In this document: positions 35,036 through 43,318 of the stretch, piece after piece
Numbering within the stretch: the stretch's first letter is position 1
Layout: every line of letters starts with the position of its first letter
Assembly: GCF_005503625.1 (NCBI RefSeq)
Contig: NZ_SCMX01000006.1
Span: 1-64,000 of the forward strand
DNA: 64,000 nt
Reading direction: 5' to 3'
DNA from: Cupriavidus sp. 2SB
Lineage (GTDB): Bacteria; Pseudomonadota; Gammaproteobacteria; Burkholderiales; Burkholderiaceae
Notes under the pieces: model-generated
Told to the model about the DNA's origin: nothing
The model's input: only the letters and a program-made list of their open reading frames with translations
Database searches by the model: none
Translations under genes and position numbers: made by a program

Positions 35036-36799
35036 ATGTCGCATCAACCGCAGCAACCGCAACACGCAACACCTGCCGGCCAGTGGCCGGTCATGTCGAT
35101 TGCCGAGGCCCACGCCCGGCTCACTGCGCCTGGCGCGCCGTTCGAAACTGAAACACGCGTGATCCGGGGCGTGCCCACCACCGTGTGGAAGAACGCGCCA
35201 CCCACGCTGCGCGACCTGTTCCTAGTAGCGGCCGCGTGGGGCGAGCGCACCTTCGTGGTCTATGAGGGGGAGCGCGTCAGCTATCGCGCGTTCGTGCTTG
35301 CCGCCACGGCGCTGGCGCATCAGCTTGTGCGCGACGGTGTGCACCGCGGCGATCGCGTGGCCGTGGCCATGCGCAACCTGCCTGAATGGCCCGTGGCCTT
35401 CTACGCAGGCCTGCTGACCGGCGCCATCGTCACGCCGCTCAATGCCTGGTGGACCGGCCCCGAACTGCAATATGGGCTGGCCGACTCGGGCAGCAAGATC
35501 GCCATCGTCGATTTCGAGCGGCTCGACCGCATTCTCGAACACCTGCCGCAATGCCCCGCGCTGGAACGCATCTATGTCTCGCGTGCGCCAGAGGATGCCA
35601 GCTTCGACGATCCACGCATCGTGCCGCTGGCTTCAGTGATTGGCGAATCCCGCACGTGGGGCACCCTGCCCTCGCAATCGCTGCCCATCGTCCCGCTCGA
35701 CCCCGAGGACGATGCCACGATCTTCTACACGTCAGGCACCACCGGGAAGCCCAAGGGCGCCGTGGGAACCCATCGCAACGCGTGCTCGGTAGCGGTCTGC
35801 GGGCAGTTCAGCCCGCTGCGCAACCTACTGCGGCGCGGCGAACCCGTGCCGGAACCGGACCCCAATGCGCCACAGAAAGCCGCGCTACTGGCCGTGCCGT
35901 TCTTCCACGTCACGGGCTGCATGTCGGTCCTGAATGGCGCGCTGGCCGTGGGCGGCAAGATCGTGCTGATGCATCGGTGGGACACGCTACGTGCCATGGG
36001 CCTGATCGAGACCGAGCGGTGCACTTCGGCAGGTGGTGTGCCTACCATCGCATGGCAGATCATCGAACATCCACAACGCGCAGCCTTTGACCTGTCGTCG
36101 CTGGAAAACATGCATTACGGTGGCGCGCCCGCCTCGCCGGAACTGGTGCGGCGCATCCAGGAAGCGTTTCCAAAAGCTGCGCCAGGCATTGGCTGGGGCA
36201 TGACGGAAACGTCGGCCACGTTCACGAGCCACAGCGCCGAGGAATACGTGCATCGCGCAGATAGCAGCGGCCCGTCCCTGCCAATCGGCGAGATGAAGAT
36301 CGACGATGGGTTCGGCAACGCGCTGCCCGTGGGCGAGATTGGCGAGTTGATGGTGCGCGGCGCCAATGTGGTCCACAGCTACTGGAACAAGCCCGAGGCC
36401 ACGGCCAAGACGTTTTCCGACGGCTGGTTGCGCACTGGCGACGTGGCGCGTCTCGACGAAGACGGCTTCGTGTACATCGTGGATCGCATGAAGGACATGC
36501 TGATTCGCGGTGGCGAAAACATCTACTGCATCGAGGTGGAAAGCGCGCTGTATGCGCATCCGTCGATAATGGATGCCGCTGTGGTGGGCATCGCGCACCG
36601 GACGCTGGGAGAGGAACCGGCCGCGGTGGTGAGTCTCAAGCCGGGGATGGCGGCGAGCGAAACCGAGCTACAGGCGTTTGTGCGCGAGCGGATTGCGGGG
36701 TTCAAGGTGCCGGTGCGGATCATCGTGCTGGACGAGATGTTGCCGCGCAATCCGAACGGGAAGATCTTGAAGTCGAACCTGCGCAAGCTGTTCGATTAG
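35036..36799 (+). CDS. AMP-forming acyl-CoA ligase (ANL superfamily)
   Basis: A 587-residue adenylate-forming enzyme with the full motif set: Phe-Tyr-Thr-Ser-Gly-Thr-Thr-Gly-Lys-Pro-Lys-Gly (A3), Gly-Trp-Gly-Met-Thr-Glu-Thr (A5), Gly-Trp-Leu-Arg-Thr-Gly-Asp (A7), Asp-Arg-Met-Lys-Asp-Met-Leu-Ile-Arg-Gly-Gly-Glu-Asn-Ile-Tyr (A8) and the C-terminal Asn-Gly-Lys-Ile-Leu-Lys lysine. Start at 35036 follows GGGAGG. It resembles medium/long-chain fatty acyl-CoA ligases and lies just after an SDR gene, pointing to an acyl-CoA pathway. Confidence 0.9.
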   Translation: MSHQPQQPQHATPAGQWPVMSIAEAHARLTAPGAPFETETRVIRGVPTTVWKNAPPTLRDLFLVAAAWGERTFVVYEGERVSYRAFVLAATALAHQLVRDGVHRGDRVAVAMRNLPEWPVAFYAGLLTGAIVTPLNAWWTGPELQYGLADSGSKIAIVDFERLDRILEHLPQCPALERIYVSRAPEDASFDDPRIVPLASVIGESRTWGTLPSQSLPIVPLDPEDDATIFYTSGTTGKPKGAVGTHRNACSVAVCGQFSPLRNLLRRGEPVPEPDPNAPQKAALLAVPFFHVTGCMSVLNGALAVGGKIVLMHRWDTLRAMGLIETERCTSAGGVPTIAWQIIEHPQRAAFDLSSLENMHYGGAPASPELVRRIQEAFPKAAPGIGWGMTETSATFTSHSAEEYVHRADSSGPSLPIGEMKIDDGFGNALPVGEIGELMVRGANVVHSYWNKPEATAKTFSDGWLRTGDVARLDEDGFVYIVDRMKDMLIRGGENIYCIEVESALYAHPSIMDAAVVGIAHRTLGEEPAAVVSLKPGMAASETELQAFVRERIAGFKVPVRIIVLDEMLPRNPNGKILKSNLRKLFD

Positions 36800-36846
36800 G
36801 TCCAGCGGGTCGGGCGGGCTCTCGGGTCCGCCCTCATTCGACTCGC

Positions 36847-37326
36847 TTATTTCACCGGGATCGGCGTCCCCGCCGGCACCGGCACGGCCGTCACCGCATT
36901 CTGCGGGCTACCACTGACGATGCGGTCCGAATAGGTCAGGTAGACCAGCGTATTGCGCTTGCGGTCCACCGCACGCACCACGTGCAGCGTCTTGAACAGG
37001 ATCGACATGCGCTCGGAGAACACGTCCTCCTGTGCCTTCAGCGGGCCCTTGAACGCGATGGTGCCCACCTGACGGCAGGCAATCGACGCCTCCGGCGGGT
37101 CCTCGGCCATACCGAGAGAGCCCTTGATACCACCGGTGCGCGCCCGCGAGACATAGCACGTCACGCCGTCCACTTGCGGGTCATCGTAGGCCTCAATGAC
37201 GACCTTGTCGGAACCCGTCATGCGGAAATTCGTCGATACGCTGCCGATTTCCTCGGCATGGACGGCGGCTGCAAAGCACGCCACCATGACGCACAGCCCA
37301 GTCCTGACGATGTTCCTGACGCTCAT
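36847..37326 (-). CDS. creA: CreA-family periplasmic protein
   Basis: A 159-residue protein with a signal peptide (cleavage after Ala-Val-His-Ala, residue 24) and the CreA pattern: Gly-Ser-Val-Ser-Thr, Asp-Asp-Pro-x-Val-x-Gly-Val-Thr-Cys-Tyr-Val-Ser, and Leu-Val-Tyr-Leu-Thr-Tyr-Ser-Asp. Two cysteines (Cys57 and Cys84) could form a disulphide. Function of the family is unknown despite the name. Its ATG overlaps the thioesterase stop by four bases, so it is co-translated. Confidence 0.88.
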   Translation of the reverse strand: MSVRNIVRTGLCVMVACFAAAVHAEEIGSVSTNFRMTGSDKVVIEAYDDPQVDGVTCYVSRARTGGIKGSLGMAEDPPEASIACRQVGTIAFKGPLKAQEDVFSERMSILFKTLHVVRAVDRKRNTLVYLTYSDRIVSGSPQNAVTAVPVPAGTPIPVK

Positions 37327-37811
37327 TCCGATGTTGCTCCCTTGATCTCGTCGTGCCTGCGTTCCATTTCCTGGCGCAGCGCGCGGCGTTGCTTGGCGGC
37401 CTCGAAGCGCTGGCGCTCCACTTCGTCGCGCGGCTGCAGCGGCGGCACCTCGGCGGGCGCACCGTTGTCGTCCACGGCAACCATCGTGAAATAGCAGCTA
37501 TTGGTGTGGCGCACAACCTTGCTGCGGATATTTTCCGTCACCACCTTGATCCCGATCTCCATCGAGCTGCGGCCCGTGAAGTTGACGGCGGCCAGGAACG
37601 TCACGAGTTCGCCTACGTGGATCGGCTGGCGGAACATCACCTGGTCCACCGAGAGCGTCACCACGTAGCGGCCGGCGTAGCGGCTGGCGCAGGCATACGC
37701 GACCATGTCCAGGTACTTCAGAATGGTGCCGCCGTGGACATTGCCGGAGAAATTGGCCATGTCCGGCGTCATCAGCACGGTCATGGAAAGCTGGTGGGAC
37801 AAATCGTTCAT
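37323..37811 (-). CDS. YciA-type acyl-CoA thioesterase (hotdog fold)
   Basis: A 162-residue single-hotdog hydrolase with the catalytic segment [18 protein letters not shown] (Asn/Asp pair) and Val-Asp-Gln-Val-Met-Phe. It hydrolyses acyl-CoA esters. The C-terminal 35 residues are charged and helical. Start at 37811 gives the standard N-terminus; an upstream in-frame start has no support. It overlaps creA by four bases. Confidence 0.88.
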   Translation of the reverse strand: MNDLSHQLSMTVLMTPDMANFSGNVHGGTILKYLDMVAYACASRYAGRYVVTLSVDQVMFRQPIHVGELVTFLAAVNFTGRSSMEIGIKVVTENIRSKVVRHTNSCYFTMVAVDDNGAPAEVPPLQPRDEVERQRFEAAKQRRALRQEMERRHDEIKGATSE

Positions 37812-37917
37812 CGCTGAAAATCCAGAATTCGAGCCTGAGGCGCGGGCAGTGTAACGCGACACGCCTCGCAATGGCACGAATAGAGATAGGAATTCCGCGA
37901 GAAGAGACCCGGCACAA

Positions 37918-37948
37918 AAAAGAAAAGCGGCCCCGCAGGCCGCTCTCT
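37918..37948 (-). terminator. hupB terminator
   Basis: On the minus strand AGCGGCC (37938-37944) pairs with GGCCGCT (37926-37932) around a 5-base loop, followed by TTTCTTTTTT, about 25 bases past the HU stop. Confidence 0.85.
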
Positions 37949-37970
37949 GTACTCCGCAGACGTGATGCGC

Positions 37971-38252
37971 TTACTTCTTCTTGTTCACGGCGTCCTTGAA
38001 ACCTTGGCCGGCGGAGAACTTCACCGTCTTTGCTGCCGGGATCTTGATGGTTTCACCAGTACGCGGATTGCGACCGGTACGGGCGGCACGCTTGCCCGAG
38101 CTGAAGCTGCCAAAACCCACCAGCGTGACGGAGTCACCCTTGGCTACTGCCTTCTTGATACTGTCCAGCGCAGCGTTCAGCGCGCGCTCGGCGGCGGCAT
38201 TGCTGAGTTCTGCTTCCGCGGCGATGGCCGATACCAGTTCACCTTTATTCAT
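37971..38252 (-). CDS. hupB: DNA-binding protein HU
   Basis: A 93-residue HU protein with the DNA-binding arm intact (Gly-Phe-Gly-Ser-Phe ... [10 protein letters not shown] with the intercalating Pro) and the usual N-terminal Met-Asn-Lys-Gly-Glu-Leu. It compacts and bends chromosomal DNA. Followed by a strong terminator. The single-gene unit has its promoter in the long gap towards the ammonium transporter. Confidence 0.93.
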   Translation of the reverse strand: MNKGELVSAIAAEAELSNAAAERALNAALDSIKKAVAKGDSVTLVGFGSFSSGKRAARTGRNPRTGETIKIPAAKTVKFSAGQGFKDAVNKKK

Positions 38253-38843
38253 GGCTGTTTCCCTTGTTGGTCGTCGTCACCGGACTTATGCCAAGTGGCA
38301 AAAAGTCCGATCGGCGCAGTCTAATCTGCCCATTAAGGCTTGAGCAATCCCCAGTGGCACCAATGCAACGAAAACCGCCGCAAATCGTTCTGTGGCAACA
38401 CTTAGCGGGCGTTTTACCCCTCTGTTTCCCAGATCGCGACATCACATTATTTGAATTTCATGTAAAGAACGGCGCACTTGGGTGAGAAACCGAGAATAGA
38501 TCGAAAAAGTGGCGTGTCAGCAATAATATGCTCCCCCGCCTTCGATTATTCCGCCCAAGCGCAAAGCATCACGATGGTGCAGGAAATTTCCATGCACCTT
38601 TTCGGGTCTGCTGCATCGCCGCAAATGCGTCAATCTGGCGCATAAGGTCTCTCGCATTGCTGGATAACTACCTCCCTTTCCAGCGTCAGCGGCGCCGATG
38701 CCGTCCGGAAGCCCGGCTGAAGAGCGCCATCCCAGTGCATTCCGCACCGTGTTTGCGCGAATTTCCCCGTTTTGCCGCCTTTTCAGGAACGCAAATTGCT
38801 TATCGCTGCTCCCATTTCGAGCATAAATCGGGCAAAGATAACG
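38253..38843. other. Long divergent promoter region with an everted repeat
   Basis: A 591-base gap between hupB and the ammonium transporter. A small open frame (38528-38851) has no ribosome site and an odd composition, so I do not call it. At 38576-38598 lies GGTGCA, the 10-bp palindrome GGAAATTTCC, one base, and TGCACC, a strong inverted repeat that may control the transporter. No convincing sigma-54 promoter was found. Confidence 0.5.
38576..38598. promoter_or_regulatory. Inverted repeat upstream of the ammonium transporter
   Basis: GGTGCA at 38576-38581 and TGCACC at 38593-38598 flank the perfect palindrome GGAAATTTCC (38582-38591). The half-sites equal those of NtrC sites (TGCACC and GGTGCA) but in the opposite order. 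It lies 246 bases upstream of the start codon. Confidence 0.4.
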
Positions 38844-40046
38844 ATGGATAACCTGAAGACTGGCACGGATGCGCTGTTCATCCTGCTCGGCGCAATCATG
38901 GTGCTGGCCATGCACGCCGGATTTGCGTTCCTGGAACTGGGCACCGTACGGAAGAAAAACCAGGTCAATGCACTGGTGAAAATACTGGTCGACTTTGCGG
39001 TCTCAACCCTGGCCTATTTCTTCATCGGTTATACGATCGCCTACGGCGTCCAGTTTTTCTCCGGTGCCGAAGTGCTTGCGGAGAAGAACGGTCACGAACT
39101 CGTGAAGTTCTTCTTCCTGGCCACCTTCGCGGCGGCCATCCCGGCGATCATCTCCGGCGGTATCGCCGAGCGCTCCAGGTTCAACCCGCAACTGGTGGCT
39201 ACGTTCGTGCTGGTGGGATTTGTCTATCCGTTCTTCGAGGGTATCGTCTGGAACAACCGGTTCGGGCTGCAGGACTGGCTGGCCTCGGTGACTGGCGCGC
39301 CCTTCCATGACTTTGCCGGTTCGGTGGTCGTGCATGCGGTTGGCGGATGGATCGCCCTGCCCGCCGTGCTGCTGCTTGGCGCGCGGCGTGGCCGGTATCA
39401 GAAGGATGGCCGCATCAGCGCGCATCCGCCTTCGAACATTCCGTTCCTGGCGCTTGGGGCATGGGTGCTGGCCGTGGGCTGGTTCGGCTTCAACGTGATG
39501 AGCGCCCAGACCATCGACAAGATCAGCGGTCTGGTGGCCATCAACTCGCTGATGGCGATGGTCGGCGGCACACTGGCTGCGTGGGCGGCCGGGCGCAATG
39601 ACCCTGGGTTCTCCTATAACGGCCCGCTGGCTGGTCTGGTGGCTGTCTGCGCGGGCTCGGACATCATGCATCCGCTTGGCGCGCTCGTCACCGGCGCGGT
39701 GGCCGGACTGCTGTTCGTCTATCTGTTTACGCTGGCGCAGAACAAGTGGCATATCGACGATGTGCTCGGCGTCTGGCCGCTGCACGGCCTCTGCGGCGCG
39801 TGGGGCGGCATCGCGGCGGGCATCTTCGGCACGCGCATGCTGGGCGGCATGGGCGGCGTATCGTTGGTGTCGCAGATCACCGGCACGCTGGCGGGCATCA
39901 TCGTGGCAGTTGTCGGCGGCACGCTGGTCTATGGCGCGCTGAAGAAGTTCGTCGGCATTCGTCTCGATGCCGAGGAAGAATTCAACGGCGCCGACCTGAC
40001 CCTGCACCGCATCTCGGCCACGCCAGAGCGGGAGACGAACTGGTAA
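38844..40046 (+). CDS. amt: Ammonium transporter (Amt family)
   Basis: A 400-residue inner-membrane channel with 11 membrane segments. The twin-histidine pore is present (His164 in Ser-Val-Val-Val-His-Ala-Val-Gly-Gly, His314 in Trp-Pro-Leu-His-Gly-Leu-Cys-Gly), as is Asp156 of the recruitment site. There is no signal peptide; the first helix starts near residue 8. The C-terminal tail is short. No glnK/PII gene is next to it. The ATG at 38844 is favoured over a longer start with extra basic residues. The MscS gene follows after 229 bases. Confidence 0.93.
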   Translation: MDNLKTGTDALFILLGAIMVLAMHAGFAFLELGTVRKKNQVNALVKILVDFAVSTLAYFFIGYTIAYGVQFFSGAEVLAEKNGHELVKFFFLATFAAAIPAIISGGIAERSRFNPQLVATFVLVGFVYPFFEGIVWNNRFGLQDWLASVTGAPFHDFAGSVVVHAVGGWIALPAVLLLGARRGRYQKDGRISAHPPSNIPFLALGAWVLAVGWFGFNVMSAQTIDKISGLVAINSLMAMVGGTLAAWAAGRNDPGFSYNGPLAGLVAVCAGSDIMHPLGALVTGAVAGLLFVYLFTLAQNKWHIDDVLGVWPLHGLCGAWGGIAAGIFGTRMLGGMGGVSLVSQITGTLAGIIVAVVGGTLVYGALKKFVGIRLDAEEEFNGADLTLHRISATPERETNW

Positions 40047-40275
40047 GACGTTTCCGATGACACGCGCGACCGGCACATCGCGCTGAACGCCGGTCGCGCA
40101 GCAACGCCGACATCACAAAGTTTGACTTGAACTTTCGGGCCCGCGCGTCCAATAATGCCCTTGCCCCTCCCCAAACGCCGCAACAGGCGTGTCTCGCAAT
40201 CCTGACATTCCCGACAGCGTTTTCTCTTTCGCCGTCCCTGGTTTTTTCCTGCCCGTCAAAACTGGAGCGTGTCTC

Positions 40276-41142
40276 ATGGATACCACCTCGCTGCAAAGCA
40301 TCCGCGACATCATTTACGGCTACGCCACAGTATTCGGGGTCAAGATTCTCGCTGCCCTGGCATTCTGGGTCGTGGGCCGCTGGCTGATTCATTTCGTGGT
40401 GCGGCTGGTGCAGAAATCGCTGGCCAAGCAAAGCGTCGATCCCACCCTGCTGCGCTATGTCGGATCGATTGTCACCGTCACGCTGAACGTGGTGCTGGTA
40501 ATTGGCATCCTCGGTTACTTCGGCATCCAGACCACCACGTTTGCGGCACTGATTGCTGCGGCGGGCGTCGCCATCGGCATGGCATGGTCAGGGCTGATGG
40601 CGAACTTCGCAGCAGGCGCGTTTCTGGTGGTACTGCGGCCGTTCAAGGTCGGCGACTTCGTCACCATCGGCGGCGTCACCGGCACGGTGGTGGAGATCGG
40701 ACTGTTCGCCACCTCGATGAATACCCCCGACAACGTCATGACCGTGGTCGGCAACAACAAGATTTTCTCGGACACGATCCAGAACTTCACGGCCAATGCG
40801 TTCCGGCGCGTGGAACTGAAAGCGCAACTGGCCGGCTCCACCGATGTGGCAGCGGCCACCGCGCTGCTCAAGGAAAAGATTGCCGCGATTCCCAACGTGC
40901 TGCCTGACCCAGCCGTGGAAGTCGAGATCCTTGAATTCACGCTCGTGGGGCCCGTGCTGGCCGTCCGGCCGTTCTGCCATAACGATCACTACTGGCAGGT
41001 CTATTTCGATACCAACCGCACGATTCGCGACACGTTTGGCCAGGCCGGATTTGCCGCGCCGATGCCGGCACAGGTCGTGGTCATGCAGAACTCGCCAGCC
41101 GTGCCGATGGCGCCTGCGCAACCCGCCAACCAGGCGGCCTGA
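40276..41142 (+). CDS. mscS: Small-conductance mechanosensitive channel (MscS family)
   Basis: A 288-residue channel with three membrane helices. The pore helix TM3 is recognisable (Ala-Ala-Ala-Gly-Val-Ala-Ile-Gly-Met-Ala-Trp-Ser-Gly-Leu-Met-Ala-Asn-Phe-Ala-Ala-Gly), followed by the beta domain with Pro-Phe-Lys-Val-Gly-Asp-Phe-Val and the vestibule domain. A Pro/Ala-rich tail ends the protein. It opens on membrane tension and protects against osmotic downshock. GGAG lies 10 bases upstream of the ATG. Confidence 0.92.
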   Translation: MDTTSLQSIRDIIYGYATVFGVKILAALAFWVVGRWLIHFVVRLVQKSLAKQSVDPTLLRYVGSIVTVTLNVVLVIGILGYFGIQTTTFAALIAAAGVAIGMAWSGLMANFAAGAFLVVLRPFKVGDFVTIGGVTGTVVEIGLFATSMNTPDNVMTVVGNNKIFSDTIQNFTANAFRRVELKAQLAGSTDVAAATALLKEKIAAIPNVLPDPAVEVEILEFTLVGPVLAVRPFCHNDHYWQVYFDTNRTIRDTFGQAGFAAPMPAQVVVMQNSPAVPMAPAQPANQAA

Positions 41143-41158
41143 ATCCCGCCCGAAGTCG

Positions 41159-42376
41159 TCAGTGAGGTTGCGGCTGCAGGCCAGCTCGCCCATACAGGCG
41201 CAGCAGGACGGCGCCGCTTCCACAGATCGCCATCACGACGGCCAGCGGCAACGCCGTGCCGTCGTGCCAGACGCTGACTGCCGCGCCCGCTATCGTGCCG
41301 AAGCCGAATTGCAGCGTACCCATCAGCGCCGAGGCCGTGCCTGCGCGATGGCTCTGACGCGACAGTGCCAATGCCGAAGCATTGGGCGTGATGCAGCCGA
41401 GTCCGGCGAGAAACACGAAGAAGCAGCACAGCAGCACCGGCAATGAAGCGAGGCCGAGCAGCGCCGTCGCGGCCAGCACCAGGCCCGCGATGCACGGCGC
41501 AAACAGGGCCGTACGCAATATGTCATCGAGCGCGCGTGCACGCACCAGTCGTGCGTTGACCTGCGACATCGCGATCAGGCCGAACGCATTCGCGCCAAAG
41601 ACAAAGCCGTAGTGGGAGGGATCGATGCCATGCAGTTCGATCAGCACAAACGGCGAGCCCGCAATATAGGCGAACATGCCGCCCTGCACGCAGCCAGCCG
41701 ACAGCGAATAGCCCAGGAATTCCCGATCGCGCAGCAGTTCCCAGTAACCGCGCAGCACCGTACCGGGATGCAGCGTGCGGCGCCGTTGCGGATCGAGCGA
41801 CTCTTCCATGCGCGAATGGACGAACCACAGCAGCAGGACAGCAGCGCCGCAATGGATCCAGAAAATCGCGCGCCAGCCGGCCGCCGCGAGCACTGCCCCG
41901 CCGATCAGCGGTGCCAGGATAGGCGCCAGCCCCATCACCAGCATCAGCGACGAGAACGCGCGCGCCGACTCGCGGGCTTCCAGCCGGTCGCGGATCACTG
42001 CACGCGACACCACCAGCCCGGTGCATCCGCCGAGCGCCTGCAAGAAGCGCCACAGCATCAGAGACTCCACGCTCGATGCCAGCGCACAACCTGCAGCGGC
42101 CAGGCCGTAGAGCGTCAAGCCAACATAGAGCGGCGCCTTGCGACCGTAGCGATCGCTGATCGGCCCATAGAACGCCTGCCCGATGGCCAGCCCCACCAGG
42201 AACGTGCCGAGCGTGAGTTGCACCTGTCCGATATCGGTACGCAGGTCTGCCGCCAGTGCCGGGAAGGCCGGCAGGTACATGTCGATGGAAAGCGGTGCGA
42301 TGGCTGTCAGCGACGCGCAGATCAGCAGCCAGAGCGGAAAGCGCGCCGAAGAAGGCGCGCTCGTATGGAACGTCAT
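41159..42376 (-). CDS. Bcr/CflA-family drug exporter (MFS)
   Basis: A 405-residue, 12-segment major facilitator. The signature of this family is clear: Ile-Asp-Met-Tyr-Leu-Pro-Ala-Phe-Pro near residue 31, Gln-Leu-Thr-Leu-Gly-Thr-Phe-Leu-Val-Gly-Leu-Ala-Ile-Gly-Gln and Asp-Arg-Tyr-Gly-Arg-Lys in loop 2-3. It would export drugs or small peptides with protons. ATG at 42376 is preferred; longer starts read into the promoter. It converges with mscS with a 16-base gap. Confidence 0.9.
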   Translation of the reverse strand: MTFHTSAPSSARFPLWLLICASLTAIAPLSIDMYLPAFPALAADLRTDIGQVQLTLGTFLVGLAIGQAFYGPISDRYGRKAPLYVGLTLYGLAAAGCALASSVESLMLWRFLQALGGCTGLVVSRAVIRDRLEARESARAFSSLMLVMGLAPILAPLIGGAVLAAAGWRAIFWIHCGAAVLLLWFVHSRMEESLDPQRRRTLHPGTVLRGYWELLRDREFLGYSLSAGCVQGGMFAYIAGSPFVLIELHGIDPSHYGFVFGANAFGLIAMSQVNARLVRARALDDILRTALFAPCIAGLVLAATALLGLASLPVLLCCFFVFLAGLGCITPNASALALSRQSHRAGTASALMGTLQFGFGTIAGAAVSVWHDGTALPLAVVMAICGSGAVLLRLYGRAGLQPQPH

Positions 42377-42637
42377 GAAAGGATTCCGGAAAGTCTGGCC
42401 GCAATTGTTGCACAGCGCGGGAACGTGTAGCGGTCCATCCGTCAAGCCGCTGCAAGTACCGTGGAAATTCCGCCTCAACCATTCCGACCATGCAAATCCA
42501 TGTGTGGCGCGGCTTTCACGTGTGCCAAGGTGGAGGGTACAATGCCTGCCTGTCGGTACGGATGTTATCCAGACCAAGCAGTCAGACGCATCGCGGAAGA
42601 CGGATCACGGGACCCGTCCCCGGCACCGTTATCCTGC

Positions 42638-43219
42638 ATGACCATACGATCCAAGCCGTTTATAGCCTCGCTCAGCCTGGTTGCCTTAGCAGCCTTGCCG
42701 CCGCTGCCCGCATGGGCCGCGCCTGGCCGGCCCGCAGCCGTGGCACCCGCCTCGTCACCCGCGCCCGTGGTGGTTGACGAAGCCGAAGCACTCTCACGCA
42801 TGCTCAAGGGCGCCGCCACCGGCCAGAACACCGGTGCGGCCGGTGTGCCCGAATTGCTGCGCAGCACGAATCGTCCTGACAGCGTCCTGGCGCGCGCCTG
42901 CCGGCAGCTCAATGACGCGTTGCCCATCGAGATCGACGGCGAAACGCGGCTGCGCCGCTGCCAGTCCATTCCGGGCAAGCACGTGCTGTTCCAACTGGAG
43001 CTGACCAACTATCGCGGGCCGATGCTGGACCTCGCCAGCTTCGAGGTGAACTACGCCGCTCCGCTCCAGCGCAACATCTGCGCGAACCGTGACGTGGAAA
43101 TCCTGACCAAGATCGGCGTGAGCATGATGTTCCGCTACATGACACGGAACGACCGCGGCGAACGCCGTGTGGGCGACGTCTACATCAACGCGCCGATCTG
43201 CGTGTCCGCGCTGCGTTAG
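42638..43219 (+). CDS. Secreted hypothetical protein
   Basis: A 193-residue protein with a signal peptide (cleavage near Ala-Trp-Ala-Ala, residue 29) and a Pro/Ala-rich linker. The mature part has four cysteines and the pattern Leu-Pro-Ile-Glu-Ile-Asp-Gly-Glu-Thr-Arg-Leu ... Phe-Gln-Leu-Glu-Leu-Thr-Asn-Tyr. I do not recognise a named family. ATG at 42638 is supported by the signal peptide. It is a single gene between the drug exporter and opgH. Confidence 0.65.
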   Translation: MTIRSKPFIASLSLVALAALPPLPAWAAPGRPAAVAPASSPAPVVVDEAEALSRMLKGAATGQNTGAAGVPELLRSTNRPDSVLARACRQLNDALPIEIDGETRLRRCQSIPGKHVLFQLELTNYRGPMLDLASFEVNYAAPLQRNICANRDVEILTKIGVSMMFRYMTRNDRGERRVGDVYINAPICVSALR

Positions 43220-43276
43220 CGCCCCTGCGTCAGGCGTTTAAAACGCGTCCGTCAATCCCCACGCACCCATAAAAAA

Positions 43277-43297
43277 CGGCAGGCCACTGGCCTGCCG
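43277..43297 (-). terminator. opgGH terminator
   Basis: On the minus strand CGGCAGGCC-AGT-GGCCTGCCG forms a 9-bp stem, followed by TTTTTTAT, 22 bases past the opgH stop. Confidence 0.9.
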
Positions 43298-43318
43298 CTC
43301 TTCTTGTGGACACCCGCG

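Noticed and set aside
38600-38843. Sigma-54 promoter for the ammonium transporter
   Set aside because: I found no GG-N10-GC pair with acceptable surrounding bases.
38528-38851. A 107-residue open frame upstream of the ammonium transporter
   Set aside because: No ribosome site, odd composition, and it overlaps the transporter start; the region looks like promoter DNA.
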